Shown: one piece after another, positions 1 to 4,991 of the stretch | Layout: the number at the start of each line of letters is the position of its first letter | Position numbering within the stretch: the stretch's first letter is position 1 | Position numbers and translations under genes: made by a program | The notes under the pieces: generated by a model | The model's database searches: none | What the model was told of the DNA's origin: nothing | What the model saw: only the letters and a program-made list of their open reading frames with translations | Source: Cytophagales bacterium | GTDB lineage: Bacteria; Bacteroidota; Bacteroidia; Cytophagales; Cyclobacteriaceae | Assembly: GCA_020063545.1 (NCBI GenBank) | Contig: JAGUUF010000161.1 | Span: 1 to 14,727, forward strand | DNA: 14,727 bases | Direction: 5' to 3'

Positions 1-710
1 AAGAGTATTTCACCAGGTTTTAAAACAACTCCTCCCAGTCCTTCCGCAACTCCGAAATACTCTTTCTGTGAATCCAAAATAATTATTGGGATTCCAAATT
101 TGTTAATTTCTTCAAGAAGAATTCCTGTTGAATATGATTTACCGCTTCCTGTTGTTCCGCCAATAAAAATGTGTCGCTGAATAATTTGTTTTTTAAGAAG
201 AACATTGTTTGTTGGTTTCTCTTCATTCTCCATTGTAATTTTTGTTCTACCTAAAACTAGTGAATCAAGTGGGTCGGTTGAAAATCCCATTGCTTTACTA
301 ATTACATCCTCAGACGGAATAAAAACTTTTTCTCCTGCCTTTGCCATGTTTGATGGAGCACTGATAATAAGGTTTGTGATTTCTCCTTTGTCGTTTTTCG
401 TTAGTGTCCCTTCCTCAATAATCTCTGCCTCATAAACCCTGTAAATATTAATTGAATGTGCTTCGTCAGGATAATCGGGAGCAATTCCCATAGCTTCACG
501 AACTTTTGACCTTGATGCACTTTCGTGTGGGTTAATTTCAAGTGAAGATGAAATTCGTCCAATTAAAAATTGTGTTTTTGAGATCCAAGTTCCAACTAGT
601 GTTCCCGGAAAAACATATTCCTCTGCTAATGCCTTGAAACGAAACAAATCAAATGACGGTGACGCCTCGTCAGCAATTACATCACCTATTTCTCTGTAAG
701 TGAGTTCCAT
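1..710 (-). CDS. HerA/DUF87-type hexameric P-loop ATPase, N-terminal part (3' end beyond window)
   Basis: The minus strand is open from an ATG at 708-710 to the window edge (236 codons), with an in-frame TAA a few codons upstream fixing the start. Residues 184-192 form a Walker A motif, GGTTGSGKS, followed by the hydrophobic strand and acidic turn IPIIILDSQKEY typical of HerA/VirB4-like ATPases. The ~180 residues before the P-loop fit a HAS-barrel N-terminal domain. Walker B and the C-terminal half are outside the window. HerA proteins are hexameric DNA translocases; in bacteria they pair with NurA nuclease or with SIR2 or DUF4297 effectors in anti-phage systems. The gene is AT-rich (AAA, ATT, TTT, ACA and GGA codons dominate), unlike the GC-rich neighbours, suggesting horizontal acquisition. 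No partner is visible upstream, so any partner would be downstream, off the left edge. Membership of the family is fairly sure; a defence role is inference. Confidence 0.82.
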   Translation of the reverse strand, partial: MELTYREIGDVIADEASPSFDLFRFKALAEEYVFPGTLVGTWISKTQFLIGRISSSLEINPHESASRSKVREAMGIAPDYPDEAHSINIYRVYEAEIIEEGTLTKNDKGEITNLIISAPSNMAKAGEKVFIPSEDVISKAMGFSTDPLDSLVLGRTKITMENEEKPTNNVLLKKQIIQRHIFIGGTTGSGKSYSTGILLEEINKFGIPIIILDSQKEYFGVAEGLGGVVLKPGEIL

Positions 711-808
711 TTTTATTTTTATGGTTATTTACTTTCGTTTTGATGTCTTAACGGCTGTCAAATGGCACAACCAATTACAACTGAATCTCTTCAATAATCA
801 AATCCTAC
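711..808. other. AT-rich intergenic stretch, composition boundary
   Basis: These 98 bases separate the AT-rich HerA-like gene from the GC-richer small ORF upstream. I see no ORF, no tRNA and no clear direct or inverted repeat that would mark an attachment site. The A-rich bases immediately before the HerA ATG (AAAAATAAAA) are typical of Bacteroidota translation starts lacking a Shine-Dalgarno sequence. No exact TAnnTTTG -7 element was found on the minus strand here. Confidence 0.4.
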
Positions 809-967
809 CTACCCACACCCCAAATTCTTCTTCAAATCCCGGTCGGGTAAAATGCCGTAGCCGGTGTGTGCATCGGGTACACCTGGTAGTTCGGTGGTGC
901 CCGCAAATGCTTTTCCCTTTACCCGCCCGGGCTTTTGTTTACCGGATTTCTTTTTTCCCTTTTTCAT
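809..967 (-). CDS. Small Lys/Gly-rich protein, 52 aa, unknown function
   Basis: An ATG at 965-967 opens a 52-residue frame ending in TAG at 809-811. The first ~20 residues are very basic (MKKGKKKSGKQKPGRVKGKA). The rest is a non-repetitive Gly/Pro/Asp-rich stretch with the segments ELPGVPDAHTGYG and DRDLKKNLGCG, ending in a Cys-Gly pair. There is no signal peptide and no membrane segment. Its codons resemble the GC-rich host genes, not the adjacent AT-rich HerA gene, which supports it being native and coding. The basic N-terminus would suit nucleic-acid or ribosome contact, but that is a guess and I do not recognise a named family. If it is not a gene, the interval 711-1055 is otherwise empty apart from the feo promoter. 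Confidence 0.5.
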   Translation of the reverse strand: MKKGKKKSGKQKPGRVKGKAFAGTTELPGVPDAHTGYGILPDRDLKKNLGCG

Positions 968-996
968 TATCCAAAACTAACACCTGACCGCCATCA

Positions 997-1027
997 TTGC
1001 ACGGCACAGGCCGGGGGCATATATTTG
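997..1027 (+). promoter_or_regulatory. Promoter of feoAB (Bacteroidota type)
   Basis: TATATTTG at 1020-1027 is an exact match to the Bacteroidota -7 consensus TAnnTTTG. A TTG at 997-999 lies 20 bases upstream, matching the -33 element at normal spacing. Transcription should begin near 1033, about 20-25 bases before the feoA start. The match is by eye. Confidence 0.6.
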
Positions 1028-1029
1028 CC

Positions 1030-1042
1030 TTGTTTAAAACAA
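1030..1042. promoter_or_regulatory. Operator-like inverted repeat at the feoAB transcription start
   Basis: TTGTTT (1030-1035) and AAACAA (1037-1042) form a perfect inverted repeat around one central A. It begins three bases after the -7 element and covers the predicted transcription start, where a bound repressor would block initiation. Ferrous-iron uptake operons are usually controlled by Fur or a DtxR-family regulator, so a metal-dependent repressor is the likely ligand. The sequence is not a close match to the E. coli Fur box, and the regulator is unidentified. Confidence 0.4.
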
Positions 1043-1055
1043 ATCTAAATAAGCG

Positions 1056-1280
1056 TTGAGCCGCACCGTTGCACACATGAAAAAGGGCGAAGTGGGAATT
1101 ATTTCGGGCTTTTCTGACGAAGGCCTGTCGGTTAAGCTCATGGAAATGGGCTGCCTGCCCGGTGCCACCGTGCGCTTTAATTTTACTGCACCCCTGGGCG
1201 ACCCGGTATGCATTACCGTTGCAGGTTATGAACTGTCCCTCCGGCTGGAAGAAGCCTCCACGGTGTTAATTATTAACTAA
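1056..1280 (+). CDS. feoA: FeoA, ferrous-iron transport accessory protein
   Basis: A 74-residue cytoplasmic SH3-like protein of the FeoA family, which binds and modulates FeoB during Fe(II) import. Family hallmarks are the opening MKKGEVGIISGF, the central LMEMGCLPGATV and the closing ITVAGYELSLRLEEAS, matching the GE.g.I, L..lG..pG..v and G..laLr.eeA pattern. The chosen start is a TTG at 1056: it adds SRTVAH before the first ATG (1077), and FeoA domains normally have a short strand with a hydrophobic residue there. Starting at ATG would leave 67 residues and trim that strand. The stop codon TAA abuts the feoB ATG, so the two are co-transcribed and probably translationally coupled. Many Bacteroidota carry FeoA fused to FeoB; here they are separate genes. 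Confidence 0.93.
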   Translation: MSRTVAHMKKGEVGIISGFSDEGLSVKLMEMGCLPGATVRFNFTAPLGDPVCITVAGYELSLRLEEASTVLIIN

Positions 1281-3389
1281 ATGGCAAAGCGGCTTACGAT
1301 TGCACTGGCAGGCAACCCCAACTCGGGCAAGTCATCGCTGTTCAATCACCTTACCGGCCTTAATCAACACACGGCCAACTTTCCGGGTGTTACGGTTGAA
1401 AAGCATGTGGGCACCTGCCGTATGCCCAATGGCTCAATGGCGGAAATAGTGGATCTGCCCGGCATCTACAGCCTGTACCCGCGCAGCCTTGATGAACGCA
1501 TTGTTGCCGAAGTGCTGCTCAACCACCGCTCGCCCGATTGCCCCGATGTGGTGGTGGTAATTGCCGATGCCACCAACCTGAAACGCGGCCTGCTGCTGCT
1601 TACGCAGGTTATGGATGTGGGGCTGCCCACTGTGCTTGCGCTGAACATGATGGACCTGGCCGCGCGTGCGGGCGTTAGCTACGACATCCAGTTGCTAAAA
1701 AGCCGGCTGGGCATTCCGGTAGTGCCCATCAACGCACGCAACGGCAATGGAATAGAAGAATTAAAACAAACCCTGGTTGAGCCCCTGCAGCCTGCCCGCA
1801 AGCCCGTGTTTGCGGTGTATGATGATGCACAGGCTGCGGTAAAAGAACTTCGGGAAAGACTTGGCGTTGATAACGACTACGAGGCTTACCAGTTTTTGGA
1901 ACAACCCCACGGCCTCCAGTTTCTTTCGGCAACCGACCGCCAGGTTATTGCCGAGGTACGGCAGCGCCACGCCATCTTTCCAGGAAAGTTTCATGGTGCC
2001 GAAACCATCGAGCGCTACAGTTTTATTCAGAACCTGCTCGAAGCAGCCACGCTGAAGCCTGCTGATGAAGGCTGGAAAAAATACTCGCATCGGCTGGACA
2101 GGATTTTAACCCATAAGTACTGGGGCATCGTCATCTTCATGGCGGTGCTGTTCCTGATTTTTCAGTCCATTTTTTCGTGGGCAACCGTACCGATGGATTG
2201 GATTGACGGCTGGTTTGCATCGTTGAGCAATTACCTGCAGGATCGGCTGCCCGAAGGCCCCGCCACCGGCCTGCTAACCGAAGGAGTGATACCCGGGGTG
2301 GGCGGCATTGTAATTTTTGTACCGCAGATTGCCATATTGTTTGCATTCATTTCCATACTCGAAGAAAGCGGCTATATGGCCCGTGTGGTTTTTATGATGG
2401 ACAAAATCATGCGGAAGTTCGGTCTTAACGGAAGAAGTGTGGTGCCGCTAATGTCGGGTGTGGCATGTGCTATTCCGGCCATTCTCTCTACGCGAATGAT
2501 TGACAACTGGAAGGAGCGCACCATTACCATTTTAGTAACCCCGCTGATGAGTTGCTCGGCCCGCATTCCTGTATTCACCATCTTAATTGCCCTGATTGTT
2601 CCGCAGCAAACGTTGTTTGGTTTTTTCAACCTGCAGGGCCTCCTGTTAATGGGTTTATACCTGCTTGGATTTGCCGCTGCGCTGCTTTCGGCCTGGGTTA
2701 TCAGCAAACTGATAACCGTTAACGAACGGAGCTACCTGCTGATGGAGATGCCCACCTACCGGCTGCCCAAGTGGTCGAATGTAGGCTATACCATTGTTGA
2801 TAAGACCAAAGCATTTGTGTGGGAAGCAGGAAAAATTATTATTGCTATATCCATTGTGCTGTGGGTGCTGGCCAGTTACGGACCAGGCGACAAACTGGAG
2901 AATGCGCACGATTATGTGTTACAGGATGCCGCCAACCAACGCCTCACCGAACAAGGCCTTGCCGATCGCATAGCGGCCTATAAGCTGGAGCATTCGTATG
3001 CCGGCATTATCGGCAAAGCCATGGAGCCGGTTATCAAACCCCTTGGCTACGACTGGAAAATAGGAATTGCCCTGCTTACTTCGTTTGCTGCCCGCGAAGT
3101 GTTTGTGGGCACGATGGCAACCATTTACAGCATCGGCAGCACGGAAGATCAGTCCTCTATTAAAAGCCGCATGCAGGATGAAATTAACCCGCAAACGGGT
3201 GGCCCCAGGTTTACGTTTGCGGTAGGCCTGTCGTTGTTGTTGTTTTACACGTTTGCCATGCAGTGTATGAGCACGCTGGCGGTAGTGTACCGCGAAACCA
3301 AAAGCTGGAAATGGCCGCTTATCCAGTTGGTTTACATGAGCGTGCTGGCCTATGCTGCGGCCTTTGTTGCCTTCCAGGCGCTGTCGTGA
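1281..3389 (+). CDS. feoB: FeoB, ferrous-iron transporter
   Basis: A 702-residue inner-membrane Fe(II) permease with an N-terminal GTPase. The G motifs are visible: G1 GNPNSGKS at 11-18, the G2 Thr38 in FPGVTVEK, G3 DLPG at 58-61, G4 NMMD at 122-125 and a G5-like INAR at 150-153. A linker and guanine-dissociation-inhibitor-like region (about 165-270) leads into the membrane domain. The conserved pore/gate segments GVACAIPAI (Cys396) and LMSCSARIPVF (Cys425) are present, and the C-terminal segment has FAMQCMSTLAVVYRET. Length and architecture are complete, with no frameshift. G4 reads NMMD where NxxD is usual, which is normal for FeoB. The gene follows feoA with no gap; no FeoC is seen. Expression should follow the promoter and inverted repeat upstream of feoA. 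Confidence 0.98.
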   Translation: MAKRLTIALAGNPNSGKSSLFNHLTGLNQHTANFPGVTVEKHVGTCRMPNGSMAEIVDLPGIYSLYPRSLDERIVAEVLLNHRSPDCPDVVVVIADATNLKRGLLLLTQVMDVGLPTVLALNMMDLAARAGVSYDIQLLKSRLGIPVVPINARNGNGIEELKQTLVEPLQPARKPVFAVYDDAQAAVKELRERLGVDNDYEAYQFLEQPHGLQFLSATDRQVIAEVRQRHAIFPGKFHGAETIERYSFIQNLLEAATLKPADEGWKKYSHRLDRILTHKYWGIVIFMAVLFLIFQSIFSWATVPMDWIDGWFASLSNYLQDRLPEGPATGLLTEGVIPGVGGIVIFVPQIAILFAFISILEESGYMARVVFMMDKIMRKFGLNGRSVVPLMSGVACAIPAILSTRMIDNWKERTITILVTPLMSCSARIPVFTILIALIVPQQTLFGFFNLQGLLLMGLYLLGFAAALLSAWVISKLITVNERSYLLMEMPTYRLPKWSNVGYTIVDKTKAFVWEAGKIIIAISIVLWVLASYGPGDKLENAHDYVLQDAANQRLTEQGLADRIAAYKLEHSYAGIIGKAMEPVIKPLGYDWKIGIALLTSFAAREVFVGTMATIYSIGSTEDQSSIKSRMQDEINPQTGGPRFTFAVGLSLLLFYTFAMQCMSTLAVVYRETKSWKWPLIQLVYMSVLAYAAAFVAFQALS

Positions 3390-3390
3390 G

Positions 3391-3423
3391 TTGCGGCATT
3401 ACCGCAAAATTGCCGTATCTTTA
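3391..3423 (+). promoter_or_regulatory. Inverted repeat plus possible -7 element before the TerB-like gene
   Basis: TTGCGG (3391-3396) and CCGCAA (3402-3407) form a perfect 6-bp inverted repeat with a 5-base loop, starting one base after the feoB stop. TATCTTTA at 3416-3423 matches TAnnTTTG at all but the last base, and the TTG at 3391-3393 could be its -33 element with a 22-base spacer. No T-tract follows the repeat, so it is a poor intrinsic terminator; an operator overlapping the -33 element fits better. This is a weak call. Confidence 0.3.
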
Positions 3424-3442
3424 AAAAACCAAGTAGTAACCC

Positions 3443-3820
3443 ATGAGCAACGACTATCAGTTTGGTCTGTTATACCTGGTGCACTTGCTGGTGAGTGCCG
3501 ATGGTGTTATTGACGACAATGAACGCACGGCACTGCAACGAATAAAGAAAAGCGAAGGAATTTCGGATGAAATTTTTTCGAAGTTCGAACACGACATAAA
3601 AACCCGCAAGGAGCGCGACATATACCAGACCGGCATTGCACGGCTGAACAATTGTTCGGACGAAGAGAAACTGAAAGCGTTTGTTATCCTTTATAAGATG
3701 TCGGAAGTTGACGGCCGTGTTCATGTAAAAGAAGTGCGGCTGCTGCTGTACTCCATAAAAATGGCAGGCATTGAGTTTGACGATGTAGTGAGTGCCGCAG
3801 CGAAAGTGTCGGCATTTTAA
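3443..3820 (+). CDS. TerB-like (tellurite-resistance B fold) cytoplasmic protein
   Basis: A 125-residue soluble, all-helical protein. It carries two acidic repeat motifs typical of the TerB/DjlA-like fold: ADGVIDDNE at 19-27 and EVDGRVHVKE at 88-97, each preceded by a hydrophobic helix (LLYLVHLLVS; LKAFVILYKMS). TerB-like domains may bind divalent metal through these acidic loops, and stand-alone copies are common in Bacteroidota with undefined roles. There is no signal peptide and no J-domain, so it is not DjlA. It lies 53 bp after feoB on the same strand and could be partly co-transcribed with it. It ends at the strong terminator shared with the convergent skp gene. The link to metal handling is suggested only by position. 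Confidence 0.78.
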   Translation: MSNDYQFGLLYLVHLLVSADGVIDDNERTALQRIKKSEGISDEIFSKFEHDIKTRKERDIYQTGIARLNNCSDEEKLKAFVILYKMSEVDGRVHVKEVRLLLYSIKMAGIEFDDVVSAAAKVSAF

Positions 3821-3845
3821 CATCCTTGCTGCTAACCCTGTTAAA

Positions 3846-3879
3846 AACAAAAAGCCCCGTTTTTGCGGGGCTTTTTGTT
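3846..3879. terminator. Bidirectional intrinsic terminator
   Basis: AACAAAAAGCCCCG (3846-3859) pairs perfectly with CGGGGCTTTTTGTT (3866-3879) around a 6-base TTTTTG loop, giving a 14-bp stem. The T-run at 3872-3876 serves the plus strand, and the A-run at 3849-3853 reads as T-run on the minus strand. It sits between the convergent TerB-like and skp genes and should end both transcripts. Confidence 0.92.
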
Positions 3880-3894
3880 GGTTCAACAAACGCT

Positions 3895-4428
3895 TTACTT
3901 GTTGGCCTGCGGTTTCGGGGTGATGCCCATTTTTTTCAGCACCAGGTCGGAGATGTCTATTTTTTCATCGCCATACAACACTACATCAAGGCCGCTAATC
4001 TGGTTGTTGATGATGAGCGAGAACCCGTTTTCCTTGGCAGTTTCTTCAATGGCTTTGCCTACTTTGGTGTACACAGGCTCCATTAACTGGGTTTGTTTTT
4101 TCTGAAAGTTTGCCTGCGAATCCTGCTGCAGTTTTTCGATGTTGGTTTGCATTTGCTGAAGTTCGCGCTCGGTGTTCTGGCGCACGGCATCCGGAACGGT
4201 TGCTCCGTATTGCTGGTATTCGGCCAGCTTCTTCTGGAACTCGGCTACCTTGGTATCGATCTGATTTTTAAGCTGGGTTTGCAGGGATTGCAGCTCCGAC
4301 TCTATTTGCCGTGCTTCCGGCATCTGGCTGAAAATATACTCCACATCAGCATAGCCGATTTTCTGCGTTTGCGCTTGCGCGATTTGCGTGGCGAATCCGA
4401 AAGCAACTAAAAAGACAAGTGTTCTCAT
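3895..4428 (-). CDS. skp: OmpH/Skp family periplasmic chaperone (distal copy)
   Basis: A periplasmic holdase that keeps outer-membrane proteins soluble on the way to BamA. The first ~19 residues are a signal peptide ending AQA before Gln. The mature part opens KIGYADVEYIFSQMPE, the family's first strand and helix, followed by a long Gln/Lys/Glu-rich coiled-coil tentacle (about 40-115). It closes with the body strands NGFSLIINN and VVLYGDEKIDISDLVL. Skp proteins form jellyfish-shaped trimers. I start at the ATG (4426-4428) rather than the GTG one codon earlier, giving 177 aa. It lies 22 bp after the other skp copy and is the last gene before the terminator. It has the usual Skp length and is probably a diverged tandem paralogue rather than a recent duplicate. 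Confidence 0.93.
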   Translation of the reverse strand: MRTLVFLVAFGFATQIAQAQTQKIGYADVEYIFSQMPEARQIESELQSLQTQLKNQIDTKVAEFQKKLAEYQQYGATVPDAVRQNTERELQQMQTNIEKLQQDSQANFQKKQTQLMEPVYTKVGKAIEETAKENGFSLIINNQISGLDVVLYGDEKIDISDLVLKKMGITPKPQANK

Positions 4429-4450
4429 CACGGTATAGTTAAATCAATTG

Positions 4451-4987
4451 TTAGTTTTTTATTTTATCATTGGCATCGCCCAGGCCCAGTTCTTCAAGCA
4501 CAAAGTCGGTATAATCGTACCGCGGATCGGTATAAATCATTACCAGTTCCCCCGACTTATCAAATACAATGGCGAGGTTATTCTTCTTGGCAACTTTATC
4601 TACGGCATCCCATACTTTGTCCTGGATGGGCTTAATCAGTTCCTGCTTTTTCAGGAAGAACAACCCCCCGAAACCGAACACCTTTTTTTGGTACTCTTTC
4701 AAATCGGCTTCTTTCCGGTTGATGAAATCGAGCCGCTCTTTACGCATGGCATCCGTTAGCAAAACCTGCTCGGCCTGCAGTGCGCTGTACAACCCTTCTA
4801 TGTTTTTCATCATGGTTTGAATCTCCTTTTCCCACAGTTCCGACAGCCGGTTTATTTCATCCTGGGCCTTTTTGTATTCCGGCATCTTGTTCAGGATAAA
4901 GTCCGTGTCGATGTAGCCGAACCGCTGAGCGTGGACAAAATTCAGGCCGAAAATGACAAAAAATATCGGAATAAGGTAAAACCGCAT
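4451..4987 (-). CDS. skp: OmpH/Skp family periplasmic chaperone (BamA-proximal copy)
   Basis: A 178-residue secreted protein. The signal peptide covers residues 1-20, ending VHA before Gln. The mature protein starts RFGYIDTDFILNKMPEY, the same opening as its neighbour, and continues into a coiled coil (about 40-120), then NNLAIVFDKSGELVMIYTDPRYDYTDFVLEEL. The coiled coil contains an aromatic and hydrophobic stretch, VFGFGGLFFLKK, at the hairpin tip that the distal copy lacks, so client binding may differ. It starts 4 bp after the bamA stop, so it is translated from the bamA transcript. Paired OmpH genes behind bamA are a recurring Bacteroidota arrangement (P. gingivalis PG0192/PG0193). Confidence 0.92.
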   Translation of the reverse strand: MRFYLIPIFFVIFGLNFVHAQRFGYIDTDFILNKMPEYKKAQDEINRLSELWEKEIQTMMKNIEGLYSALQAEQVLLTDAMRKERLDFINRKEADLKEYQKKVFGFGGLFFLKKQELIKPIQDKVWDAVDKVAKKNNLAIVFDKSGELVMIYTDPRYDYTDFVLEELGLGDANDKIKN

Positions 4988-4991
4988 TTTT

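Noticed and set aside
205..435. Plus-strand frame of 76 codons inside the HerA-like gene
   Set aside because: It is antisense to the Walker A-bearing frame and hydrophobic/Ser-rich, typical of a complementary-strand shadow.
700..987. Plus-strand frame of 95 codons over the left intergenic region
   Set aside because: It overlaps the HerA start and is the antisense of the 52-aa small ORF; its predicted protein is Pro/Phe/Ser-rich with no domain-like pattern.
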